From Maniola hyperantus (taxonomy: Eukaryota; Arthropoda; Insecta; Lepidoptera; Nymphalidae), in contig NC_048536.1 in NCBI RefSeq assembly GCF_902806685.2, positions 1,612,001-1,676,000 of the forward strand: a stretch of 64,000 bases of DNA, read 5' to 3'. Below the pieces are notes generated by a model that was not told the origin of the DNA, did no database searches, and saw only the letters and a program-made list of their open reading frames with translations. Each line of letters starts with the position of its first letter. Positions within the stretch are counted from its first letter, which is position 1. Both the position numbers and the translations under genes were made by a program. Below, in pieces: positions 33,506-46,500 of the stretch.

Positions 33506-34513
33506 CTAGTAGTAGTAGGTGTCGCACTCACCCTGGTCGAAGGTGCTGGGGTTGATGTAGGACAGCAGGTCGTTGTCGCTCATGTCGGTGAGGCCCTGCA
33601 CGGGCGCCGTCATCTCCTGCGACACGGCCTGCGACACGGCTTGCGACACGGCCTGCGACACGGCCTGCGTCACGGCCTGCGACACGGCCTGCGACATGGC
33701 GACCAGCGGCGTGTCGCCCGCGGCCGGCTCGGCGGGTGGCGTCGCGTCGCTCTCCGTCGTCAGGCTGTTGGCGGTGTTGATGGCGGACGTCACCAGCGCG
33801 TTCATGGTGGAGTCCGACGTGAGGATCTCGGCCGCCGCGTTGAGGATCATGGATTTGACGGCGGCCGGCGGCGTCTTGACCGCGCCGGGCAGCTCCGGCA
33901 TCAGCATCAGCTCGTCCGGCGCGTTGGGCAGCAGCTCGGGCTCCTGTGTCGGCGAGCCGGACGAGCCGGACGAGCCGGACAGGTGGTCTTCGGCTCGCGA
34001 GTTCACTAGCGCGTCCAGCTTGGCGGCGTCGGCAGGTAGCATGGCGCCCGACGCCTGCATGGCGTCCTCCACCAGCGCGTCCATGTGCGCGCTCTGTCGC
34101 GCCAGCCGCTGAGAAATGGCGGACGACTCCATCTTAGTCATCGCGCCGAAGGGGTTGAAGCCGTCGTCGCGGCCCGGCGCCGGCTCGAAGCCCAGCAGCC
34201 GTCGCTCGCCCCCCGCCATCATGAGCTGCGGACTGAGCGCCTTCATGTCCGTGTCCATGGCGGACTTGGAGGCCACGAGCTGACGCATGGGGTCCATCGG
34301 GTTCATGATGGGCGGGTGTTCGCCGTAGATCTGCGTCGCGGGGTCGGAGTTGAAGATAGCGGCGGTGACGGACTCGACCATTTTGTCGGTCTGCACCTGG
34401 TTCTGGATAGCTTGCAATTGCTGCGTAAACGAAGCGAGTGACGTTGGCGATTCGCGCTGCGACGCCGCGCCCGGCGATAACTTCATGGAATCGTAGCCTC
34501 CCATGAAACCCAC
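33506..34513 (-). CDS. NFAT: NFAT C-terminal exon
   Basis: Acceptor TTCATGTGCAG; 335 codons and stop TAG (33506-33508). Starts [20 protein letters not shown] and includes Gln-rich ([13 protein letters not shown]) and Met/Asp-rich patches, a tandem SQAV repeat, and ends [27 protein letters not shown]. Regions like this act as transactivation domains in NFAT5. A strong donor (GTGAGT, 33526-33531) lies inside the last codons, so the true end may use a further exon. Confidence 0.85.
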   Translation of the reverse strand: MGFMGGYDSMKLSPGAASQRESPTSLASFTQQLQAIQNQVQTDKMVESVTAAIFNSDPATQIYGEHPPIMNPMDPMRQLVASKSAMDTDMKALSPQLMMAGGERRLLGFEPAPGRDDGFNPFGAMTKMESSAISQRLARQSAHMDALVEDAMQASGAMLPADAAKLDALVNSRAEDHLSGSSGSSGSPTQEPELLPNAPDELMLMPELPGAVKTPPAAVKSMILNAAAEILTSDSTMNALVTSAINTANSLTTESDATPPAEPAAGDTPLVAMSQAVSQAVTQAVSQAVSQAVSQAVSQEMTAPVQGLTDMSDNDLLSYINPSTFDQGECDTYYY

Positions 34514-37500
34514 CTGCACATGAAGCGAACGTTGTAGTGATGACACTATAGTCTATACTCAGTCCGCCAACACCTACCATAGACAACTAATAAAGTCTAT
34601 CCAGAAAAATAAAAAACAGCAAAGTTGCCAGTAGAAAAAATTAGTTAAAATTAAGCCCGTAAAAAATTTAATTATAAAAAAATTAAAAATGTGCCATGAT
34701 TAAAAATACCTATGCATATCATTTAGTTTGTGCACACTGTGTTTTTACAGAGCCAAAGAACGCCTCCAGTGTAAATTGAAGCAGACAAGCTTAAAGCTGT
34801 AAGTAAAGCTGGTGTTGACCTGTTGCGGGTCCCTGGAGATGACCTCAGACTTGAGGCGCAGGTCCATGCCGAGCTCGTCGGCCAGCGGCTTGTCCTCGCA
34901 GCCGTCGGCGCCCTCGATCAGCGAGTGTTGACTCGACTCGTCCGCCACCTACCGATATATCGCCCATCGCTAACTTACGAATACCATTATTCTTACAACA
35001 TTCTTCATTGAGAAAATCTTTAAATTCTCTTTAATATAAAATACCCACTTATTAGAATTCATCCATTTACTATCGATTTAGAACGTTCCGGGAACTTTCT
35101 AAAATACTATTCGAAAATTATTATTGTGGGTAAATAAGAAGGTCAGAATACGAGTTTTTTTTAAAGTACCTACACAGTAACACAACTTTGTGCATTGTTA
35201 ATTAACCATAGCTGTAACATAAAAATTGCATCGATAAAATAAATGGATTCTAAAAAAATTATAAATTAAAATTACAATTTTAAGTAACAAATCAATAATA
35301 ATTGTGACCACTCGAAACAAAAGTGGTCCCAGGCTTTGTGGTATGCCTTGAGTATTAGAAAAACTAAGTCTTTTTCGAGTTTCTATAAGTATTTGATTAA
35401 GACAATTTTTTGCTGTCGACGTAATAAATAAAAAATTTGCGGAACGAGTTACATACCTCACTTTTAAGTCCAATTGGCGAGTGAGGATCGGGCACGATGA
35501 TGGAGGGTCGCCGTGCGGGCGTCTGCGGCGGCGGCATGAGCGCGCCCATGCCGCCCACGCCCCAGCACATGGGCACAGGCCGGTCATCACCTGTACACAC
35601 GACATCGTACTCGCACCCACAATTTCTATTACAACCACCTAGCTGCGTGCCCGACTACTATATCCATTTCAATCGATACAAATCACACAAGTCACACAAA
35701 AAAACATTAACATTTTCATATAAGTCATCAGAAGCAATATTGTATGTAACAAATCTACTCGATAATATTAGTTAAGTTGTAAGACCAGCCCTCCAATTGT
35801 GTAAGAATAACCATTTCATGGCTATCGCAATCGTCAAGAAATTCTGCCCTTTGATTGGCTGTGAAAAAATGTAAACAGCGAATCAACCAATCAAAGGGCA
35901 GAATTACTTGACGATTGCGATAGCGATGAAATGGTTATTCTTACACAATCGGGGGGCAGATAAAAAATTAAAAGAAGACGTTGATGACTTCGTCGGTGGC
36001 ATCGATTTTTTTCCATCTTAGACAAAGGTTAAGCTGCTAGAAAATATCAACTTAGCTACTATTTAGGTGGATGGATTTGTATTAAATATTTGTTTGTTAA
36101 CATCCTCGTTATATCTTTATAATCATCATTTGGTAGCACCGATTCGGCTACACTTAGACTTATGGCGAATCCCATTGAGTTTTTAATTTGACTTATTTTG
36201 CCAGTTATCTTCTTCATATTTATTATCCTCGATAAAGCATCTTATTTCTGATCATTTGGTCGAATTTTCATTAAGGGTCAGATTGTAATCGCTTTTTATC
36301 GTATTTGGACCTGTAATAATGTACCAGTCTGCGGTAATAAACATAAGAAATTGTCGTAGATAGATCTGTACAGTACCTAGATGGTTTGGCGGATCGTAAT
36401 TATTCCTGTATATTATATACCTAGGTAGTTTTGCAAAGACAGATCCCAATACTTTGCTCCTAGTAAGTTTTGAAACATGCATGCAATCATTTGAGCAATG
36501 AACATGTTAGCAATTAACATAGACCCCCGTTTAGTTTTGGTCGATTGAAATGGACGTAGGAGTACAGTTTCATACATAAGAATTTAATTTTTTGGGCACG
36601 ATAGGCAACTAGCTACGTATGGGGAGTGTGGTCCTAGGTTGTGTTTCTGAATTGTGAGTTCTATGTGCAGTAGGTAAACGTTTTTATTTGATTAATTTAT
36701 AAAATGTAATTTATTGTTCTGTGTTTACTAGGTTACTGTATTTTTTCGTTGATAATATTATGTTCGTTCGCATTAAAATTACTTATATTTAACTGAACTT
36801 TAGTACTTGAATCCTTCTGGGTCCTGTTCCACAACATTTGGAATAGCATTGTTTTGAAAGTCGAAAAACCGTAGATAAAGAAGAACAGTATTAAAAAAAG
36901 AAAAAGCACTTTTAAAGCAGTTAATTTTCTTGAACGTTGCAAGTTTAATTATTTAATTTAATTAGTATATTCTTTTACAAAAAGCGGATTTTCTTTAAAA
37001 CTACTATTTTTATACTTAATAAGCAATCAAGTAATTTTATGGAACAGGGCCGTGGTGTATTGCAGTCGTCCTTGGAAGTCTTGAAATACCTATCTTCGTA
37101 TTTATTTATTTTGCTATAATTTTGAAAAATAACACAAACTGTAAACGAAAACTAGAATCTCCTAAACGCTGAAAACAAAAGTTTATTAATGTTGAATTGT
37201 CGGTCCGTTTGTGAGGTAACTGCAGAAAGTTGTGATAAAAACCAAGACAAAGATTTGTAGAAGTCGCTGAGATTATTGATAAACAATAATATAAAATGTG
37301 CAATCCATGTAAAAGCTATGAATTTTATAGCGATTGTGTAGATACATATTTTACTTTTGTCAAAAGATGGTGACGTGTTATGCGATGTCAAAGTCGTTTG
37401 TTGTGTATTTTCATGTAAGTACGTCAGTGTATTTTCTATTTCAATTGAATTTGTTAGAAGTTTTTGGATATTTAAAACTGATTTTTTATGTAAGTACTTA

Positions 37501-40500
37501 AGTAGATAGGTACTCAAACACATTTTTTGATAAAGTAAGAAAAAATATAACATTTCGGAAAACAAAATAGTGCGGCTAAATGGGATTAAAATTAATTTTA
37601 GGATTCTTGTGTGTAGAGCAATATTCTTTACAAATTAGATTGAAACAGACGTTAAGTTTATGTATTCGTAAGGAGCCTGCGTGCACGCAATGGGTGTGTA
37701 TGCACACGACAGCGGTGTCTGTATTTCACACGTGTGTGTGTGATGTGATATGTGACGTCAAAGATTTGTTAATTTTTGTGTATTTTACCATTTTTATGTA
37801 AACTTATGTGAAGTATGGGCCTGCATATGCACGCGTGTATTTTCTATTTCAACTGAATTTGTTAGAAGTTTGGTGGGATATTAAAATTCAATTGATTTTG
37901 TGTTAAAATTTCGTTTTAAAAAAGAACAAATGAATTTCAGAAAACAAAATAGTGCAGCCAAATTAAAAAATAATTAGGTACCTACGTATTTAATTGATTT
38001 TTGTGTATGTAAAATTTCTTTACAAATTAGATTGAAATAGACGTTAAGTTTATTTGTATTTGTGTGTAGAGCGTGCGTGCACGCAATGTGTAAGTGTATG
38101 CGCGCGTAATCGTGTGTGTATTTCACACGTGCGTGTGTAGTGTATCGTGAGGCAGTACCATAGACGCGGTTGCAGTGCGGCGGCGTCGCGGCAGCCGAGA
38201 CCGAGCTCGCTAGACAGACCTAGACAGACCTAGCTTGAACAGAGGGGAAACAAAATTGTACGCATATACGCATCAGTCATTTCTTCCAAACTTACTATCA
38301 ACTATATAATAAAAATGACAAAAAACAATAATCATGTATTAAAATAAGTACATTCACAACAACCGGCATGCTACTAAAGCAAACATCTAAAAGCTGGGAC
38401 CTTTTCCACTATAACATTTTACGGCCGAAATTAATAAAAATTAATCAATCTATCCGTTGATCCGTACCTCATCTGTCGACAAGCGACGTTGTTAATTGGT
38501 CAAAAAGGCCATGCAATTTTTGACAAATAACAACGTTACTAAGTAACCTGTCGACAGATTACAGATAGATTTGATTATTAATTTCGGCCTTTAATCGTTA
38601 CTAAATCGTACAGATGGCGTCACTTAAAAAGATCTTCAGACGATATTTGTAGGGATGTCTGTTTTTTTAGCAAGCTAGTCAGGTGATGACTTACAAGTCA
38701 GGCCTTGTCCTAGTCCTAGACCTAGACCTAAGTCTACTTAATTGTTATTATTTGTTCTTTATCTGTATTATTAATATTTTTCTGTGTTCCCTAAATAATT
38801 TATGTCAGCACTCAGCAACTTAAAGGCAATAAAATTTATGATTTGATTTGATTTTTCCTATAGTTCAGTGAAAATATGCGATTATACAGACATCCCGTGT
38901 TTACGCTTCAGTATTTCTTGCATCAATTATATCGAATAATTCACCCGCTGCGCAAGTTCAAGATGAAAGTTCTTTTTATTTGGCGGCATATGTACACAAT
39001 TGCAATTTGTGATGTTAAACTTCAGAGTTCTTCTATAATATGAAAAAGTTCCATATTTTATTACACAAAATGCGTTATGTAGATTTGTATAGTAGGTAGT
39101 AACTAGTTTTAGTCATAGAGAAAAAGGCCCGGAGTCCCGAGTGCAACTTTTTGCATGATTTATTCACTTGACTCAGTGAAAAATATCAAGATTAGGCCGT
39201 GATTTTACTATAGAGGCGGATGTAACTTTTTATCAAGTTAACGTTAACTAATCGTAAATCTGTCATTTAGTATTGAATGTCAGTTTTTCAGTCCCTTTCC
39301 CGTCTATTACTAAATGACATATGTACGCACAGGTATGCCAACTTCAAGGCATTGAGGAGTCAAAAAGTTACACTGGAGACTCAACTCCCGTTTTTGTTAG
39401 ACACATTATTATCAACAAAATAATACACAAACGTAATTTTTTGATTGTATCTTCACCTGTGTCGATTATGTATGTCGAGTACTTATAAATTAATTCCAAA
39501 TAATAAGTAACTAAACTTACAAAAATAAATAAAAATATACTTATTGCTTACTAGTTAGGTACGATTTGTGTATTATATTTTTTCTCACAATAAATAGTTT
39601 GTTCGGTGCTATTTTTTATGGCTGGATGAATATTTTTGGTTTTGAAAAAGTATTAAATTTTTAAAATCATTTTGTACTTAATAGGCATGTTTAAAAACTT
39701 CAAATTAATAAGACTATTTATTAATAAAAATTATATGTGTAATTCCATTTAATGTGAGATATTATATTAAAAGCAACATTGTTGTAAGCTTTGTATATAT
39801 GTATATGTAACCGGTCAAGCGTAACATATCCATTTTTAACGACGAGTGTATAAAGCAATTGTACCAAATGTTTTAGGCAGGTATCACAGAATTCTGAATA
39901 GGTACAGAAGTAGTGTAAAAGCTTGTCACCGCGCAGATGTTATTGTAAACAGTTTATAAGTATTTGCATAGGGTTACAGTTTAATTTACTTAGCTTAGAG
40001 GTTTGTAGATATTTGATATGTATTAAAACAACGCGCACGCCGCGCTCACGCTCATATTGTTTAGTATTGAGTAGGTGCCCACTATCTTACTGTCAAATTG
40101 AAAGACAAAATTTTACTGACCAGGAACCTCATCGGGTCCGGCTAAAAAAGTTTTTCTACGTGAAAGGGCTCGGTAAAAAATTTAGCCCTGATGAAATCTC
40201 CTCCAAAATCAATTCCTGGTCTTGTGTGTGCGTAGTTAAAAATTGTTAACATGCTGTCCTAGTATTAGAGAACAGCAGATATTTCATATCTATTACTTAT
40301 TTAGAATTCTGTGGTAGGTATGTTTTAAGCAACATTTTTACACTAAATTTTGTAAACGTTAGTTTCTCAAGATTACACAAGCCAATCGATGTAAGCAATT
40401 GTGACATGTATTATTGAAGTCAGACTTCTTTAGGGCATTAATTCAATTTAAAATCGTAACATTGACTCAGAAAACATAATAGTTTAAGTACAGATTGATT

Positions 40501-43500
40501 AGTCGCAAAATAATTTGTAATAACACCCGTAGCAAATTCGTTTTTAATACTTACCTATATCTAATAATTTTATTATTAATTAGGTATTTCACTGTCCATT
40601 TAAAAAAGTTAAAGAAGTGTAACCCCTTAAGCGCGTAGGTACATAATGTACCCATTTACTTTTATAAAGCAACTATGCTTATGTACCTAGGTATATAACA
40701 CCATATTAGTAGTCATGCAAACATTGCATAACATTTATTTATTTTCATTCTGTAGGTATTCTCAGCTAAATCTTCGCGTATACATGTTTTATTCATATTC
40801 TATTGACTTTGTGATAAGCATATCAAGGTTACAGTAGATATGTATCTTATTACAAATATATGTCAAATAAGAAGTTCCTTTGGCTATAAATAAATTTCTT
40901 TTTTATTTTTATAAAATTTATTGTTATAGGTACCCAAACTCAAATTCTATCTTCAGTTTTTCACAGAAAATTGAACCAAAAAAGAACAATTTTTTTTAGC
41001 ACATCAAAAAAGACAATAAAATATGAATAAGACGTAAAGCGTTCATTAGACGATACGTTTTGAGTTTTGCTTTAGGTTTACAATCACTGCGATGAATAAC
41101 GGATAACTCCGTCTATCTGTAATCTATCGATAAGTTACTTTGCAACGTTGTTATTTGTCAAAAACTGTATGGTCTTATTTGACAAATAACTAGGTAATGT
41201 TGCTAACGGCCGAAATTAATAAATAATAATCAAACTTATCTCTTGATAGTTACTTAGCTACGTTGTTATTTGTCAAAAATTGTAAGTTCTTTCTTGACAA
41301 CTAACAACGTCGCTAAGTAACTTATCGACAGATTATGGATAGATTAATTATTAATTTTAGCCGTAAGTCACTTAGTGACAGATAACAAATAGATTCTTTA
41401 TTAATTAATTTCAGCTGTAAGGCGTGACGCCCACCGACAGAGTCGAGGCGCGGAATCTTTCTTGATAACAACTCAAACTAAGCTTTATTCAGGTACTTTG
41501 GGCCAGCAGCAGCGGCAAGCAAACCGCACGAGGTTATTTTCTGTTTTCTTTTCAACTGGGTCTATCACGGAAAAGCTGCATCAATCATTATTACAAATGG
41601 TCACGATTCGACCACGGTCAACGACTTTATGGTGTTTTCGCTGCAACAATGCCTTTTAGCAACAAGCGAGGGAGTATCGGCCAATCAGAGGTGATTGCGT
41701 CACATCCTATGCACAGCTCTACCTGTCAAATTAAGACGGTAGGCCCCGTTTATAACAATTTCAACCGTATGTCAGAGTACATAAAGCTGAGTTTAGGTAG
41801 TTACCAAGATTCGACTCCACTGTTCGCGTCGCGCGTCGGTCCTGACTGGTATTTGTAGATATTATTTGCTCTATCCGGGATTGACGGAAACAGAACCTAT
41901 CGTCTTATGGACGGTATATAATATCGATAGCAGTGTACTATAAGGTAGGGAAGGGGTTACCTTGATGGTGAGCGTGGTTGGGGTGGGTACTACTGTGCAG
42001 TGGGCCCGACACTGGGCTGGGCGTGTAGTAGAACAGGTGCGGCTCGGAGGCCTTGCCCCCTGACCGCACGAACAGTTGAATGCACACCGCTTCTGTGATG
42101 TCGGTGCGTTGGAAGGGCGGCACGCAGCATACCAGGTGCGTCTGGGGGGAGATAATAATAATAATTGTTACTATTCCTCATGATGATAACCTAGTGAAAG
42201 CAGAAAAAGAAAAAGTATCGAAATACTTGGTTTGGCTCACGAGATTACCGCCATGTAGAGTGTTGACTCAACGATTATTGTACCGATAGTTGTATCAGTC
42301 CATGGTCTTATTGCGAATAGTTTCGACCAACATCTTAAGAAACTATCGCTTAATTGTTGGATCAAGGGTAAGATACAGAAGGCAGTGGTTCTTGAGACGG
42401 CACGCATTGTGAGGAGGTTCCTCACTCTGGAGCCCTGACCATTGGCAGCTTGGATCCTAGCCCGCTGCTAGTGGGATCCATTTTATCATATTTTTAATTA
42501 TTGTTTTTTTTTTTGTTGTTCCAGTTACTTTAATTTTTGTTGTTCTTGTTATTTTAATTTCTGTTGTTTCTGTTATTCTATCGTTTGTTGTTTCTGTTAC
42601 TTTGTATTCTGTTGTTTATTTTATTTTATTTAATTTTTTGTTGTTCCTGGTATTTGATTTTCTGTTACTTTACTTTAATTTTTTTTTGTTGCTTCTGTTA
42701 TTTTATTTTTTGTTGTTTTTTTAAAAATATGATAAAAATGAGAAAAATAAATAAATGAGAGATTAAAATAATAATAATAATAATAAAAACCTTTTATTCA
42801 GCCAAATTTACAAATAGATAACGCATTACATTAGTTCAAAAATGAAACTACCATACGCCATGAAGGGACGTGTGGCGTTGTTGAAAGCAAGAAAACCATA
42901 CCCCTCCCGAATTAACCTACATCCACCTCTCTGTTCTAGTTCTGTTGGAACTAGTTTGCATCTTCAAACTTAATAAGAGGCTTGGGAGACGACTTCCACG
43001 AACGATGTCATGCTGCAAGCAAGCAGTGGAAAAATCTCAAGTCTTCTTTTCCAGGATTTATTCCATCATTTGAACAGATATTTTTGTGGCACACCTTCGG
43101 TACTATGGGGGTGAGCTGGAGTGAGTTACGTGGACTGAGACTCACTTGCTGCAGGAACTCCTTGTCCGGGGCGACTTCCTCCTCCCACGCGCCCGTGTCC
43201 TGCTGCAAGCGGAACACCACGCGGGTCTCCTTGAGGAAGTTCTTGCCCAGCAGGTACAGCTCCAGGCCGCCCGTCGCCGGACACGACACCAGCGACTTGC
43301 GGCACACCTCCGGTACTCCTGGGGGTTGAGCTGGACACCAAAAGAAAACAGTTACAGTGCGACAAGGCTATCTTGGCGCGTGGCCAAAGACGAAACTAAC
43401 GTTGCTGTCAAGTGTCTCCTTTGTTCTTGTTTGAATATTCTAAGCCTTTGTTCTCAAACAGCGCCCCCCTGTCAATTTCATTAAAGTGCCAAGAGAGCCT

Positions 43501-46500
43501 TGTCGCCCCTCGTCGTATTTATTGTGATTATGGTTTTTTTTAAATTAATAGATTGTACGGGAGCAGTGTGTTGTACGCTCGACCATAACAATAGGAAGAT
43601 CTTCCTCCGAGCGGATGTTATGCTCGTCCGGTCCGGCTGTTGTATCTTTAAATTTCTTATCTTGAGCTTCAATAGCTCAACAGGTAAAGGAGTGGACTGA
43701 AAACCGAAAGGTCGACGGTTCAAACCTCGCCCGTTGCACTATTGTTGTACCTACTCCTAACACAAGCTTGACGCTTAGTTGGAGAGGAAAGGGGAATATT
43801 AGTCATTTAACATGGCTAATATTCTTTATATAAAAAAACAAAACTTGTACCTACTTGCGTATATATTCTTCTAGGATATGGAACGCCCTTCCAGCATCAG
43901 TTTTCCCTTCCAACTTTAATATGGGTATCTTCAAATCAAGAGTGAATAGGCATCTTCCGCAAGCGCGCTCCAACTAAGGCTGCATCATCACCTGCCAGCA
44001 CGTCTGATAGCTAAGCGCTAACTATAAATTAAAAGAAATTCGCGCTTCTGCAATACTCACTGCAGATAATCTGCGTCGAGCAGACTTGCAGGGTCTCCGG
44101 CTGGCCGCTGGCGTCGAGGATCTCTGTACGGAACACCATCCGGCAGCGCGTGGACTTCTTCTTGCCGCGCGCCGCGTGCGCCGACCCGCCCAGCGTCTCG
44201 CCGAAGCGATGCTCCACGTCCACGTTGCGCTCCTGCAATATTGACACGTCTGCATTTAGGATAAGATCTACACTAGTACTGGCACCGATTCCGTTGTCTT
44301 TCCCTAAACTAAATTTAGAGTATCTGCATCCTTTTCATTTTTAACAATGCTAAAAAGGGACAGAACATGAACTTTACATTTAAAGACTAAACTTTAGTGC
44401 ACGCTACAAACAGTAGGCTCGCGCTTGTGCGCTAAAATCACGGGTTTATTTTAACCTTTCTCATTCTGAGAAGAGAGTCGTTCTTAGTAGTGAGCCGACG
44501 CGGACAAGGGGGTGAAGATGGCTGGCTGATATGAAAAGTTGAGAGAAAGAGTATCCAGGCAATATCACCATTGCACATCCTGCGGTATTGGCCCATAACA
44601 TGATTATACGATTGTATAGGTAGTGTGTACGATAAAAGTGTGGCACATTGACCCTAGATATGAAGACAGGACAGCGCAGCGGCGTGGCGGGTCAATTTTA
44701 ATCAAATCAAATCAAATCAAATCATTTATTTGCACGATTGCAGGTACAATGATGGTGTTACAGTGGTTTATTTACAGCTACAATCCGCCATACAGTGGGC
44801 ATGCAAAATTTATTTTCTTATTATCTATTATTAATAAGCTATTTATAACTTTTTTTTTTGAATTATAATGTTCAACAGTCACATATCACATAATATAATA
44901 TCACATGTCACATAATAATTATCTACCTATAATATATTAACCAAGAAATAATTAAAAAAAATTGTCAATATAATATAATCACATCAAGTCAACTCTAATT
45001 AAAATACCTTAAGATTACTATTATTATTGATACATAATTATAAATTGTTCCTTTTTTTTTTTTTTTTTTTTTTTAAATACAATAAAACTTAAAGCTAGCC
45101 TTATCTAATTACTATATAAATCATGACCGCGTGGAATGGTGCCAAGAATACTGGCTGCATTTCCGCGCTGGACAGCCAGGCTGATCCGCTGCGCAAAAAA
45201 TGAGCCAGCCCTTCTGTCACCAGTTGAGGCTATTAATCGCGGTGAAATGTCTCGTAAAAAATTATAAATTGTATAATATTTTTTCCTTGTATTCAAAAAA
45301 TTCTTTAACGGAATAAAATGTTTTTGCGGTCAGCAATTCATACAGTTTTCTTTTAAATGGTCCCAGTGGTAAGGACTTGATGTGATTTGGAAATTTATTG
45401 AATACTTTAGTGCACATTCCAGGGAAATTTTTCATAAACAAGGCCGTTCTAGGGACACAATTAAAAACTAATCTATTAGGATTTCTTGTAGGATAAGAGC
45501 AAACATCATACGCTTTAGCCTTTTTCATTCTGAGAATAGAGTCGTTCTTAATAGTAAGCCGAAGAGGGGTTAAAGATGGCTGGTTAATATGAAAAGTTGA
45601 GAGACAGAGTATCCGGGCAGTATCATCATTGTACATCCTGCGGTCTTTGCCCGTAACATGAACATTCCGATATGTGTATTGTATAGTGTGGCACATTGCC
45701 CCTAGATATGAAGACGGGACAGCGCAGCGGGTCAAAGGGCGGTCCAAAATAGCCCCCCAGATAAACACGTGCTGCAATCGCACCGAATTGTGCCCATTTA
45801 TGTTATTGTTGTGTACAATGAGCCCCAATTACAATCTTCTTCTTCTTGAAATGCCGGGCCGTCTCCTATCGGAGGTTGGCAATCATTAGGGCTATTTGCA
45901 CCTTGGACACTGCTGCGCGGAAAAGAGATCGGGTAGGTACTCTGCTCGTACCATTGGCGTAAATTCTTTAGCCACGATGTTCTTCTACGGCCTGGTGGTC
46001 TTCTGCCGGGTATTTTCCCCTGAATAATGAGCTGAAGGAGGTCGTACTTCCGGACTTTTATGACCTTCAGGATTTCAAGGTCTTTGTTTAGCCTTTGTAG
46101 TACCGTTGCATTTTTAAATTACAATAATTGCGTAATTTAAATGAGTTATCATAAACTGCGGTGGGTTTCCTCATTTGTGGTGATTTTTTTCGTTTGTAAT
46201 TTTGATTTTTACCACAGGACAAGTTAGTTATACTTGTACCTATAGTCCTATAAGTTTAATTAACCGCGCGAAGCGAAGGTCTCTGAGTTTATTTGAGTGA
46301 AATTTCACTTGTCCGTATGTCTGTCTGTCAGAGCCTTATAACTTCTGAATTACTGAACGTTATTACTTAAATGTTAAATTTAAACATACCTAATATGTAA
46401 AATGATGGTCTATCCACGGAGAGAAGTTAGTATAGCGCTCTCTCTGTTACGTAATCCAATACAAATGACAAAGACAAAAACTCATGTTGTTAACATTTTG

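Larger units (their letters stand above)
35591..41960 (-). other. NFAT: 6.4-kb NFAT intron
   Basis: Separates the Rel-region exons from the C-terminal exons. It contains palindromic MITEs, the 400-bp tandem duplication and a CG-rich spot. No open frame is convincing. Confidence 0.75.

Noticed and set aside
33398..34441. Several long plus-strand ORFs opposite the NFAT C-terminal exon
   Set aside because: They are antisense shadows of a GC-rich, repetitive coding exon (His/Arg/Gly- and Cys/Asp-rich nonsense).
37152..37565. 137-codon minus-strand ORF in the NFAT intron
   Set aside because: AT-driven open frame without recognisable motifs; it crosses into the tandem duplication.
42564..42758. 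Hydrophobic 64-codon ORF resembling a membrane protein
   Set aside because: Product of the T-rich minisatellite (Leu/Phe/Cys runs).
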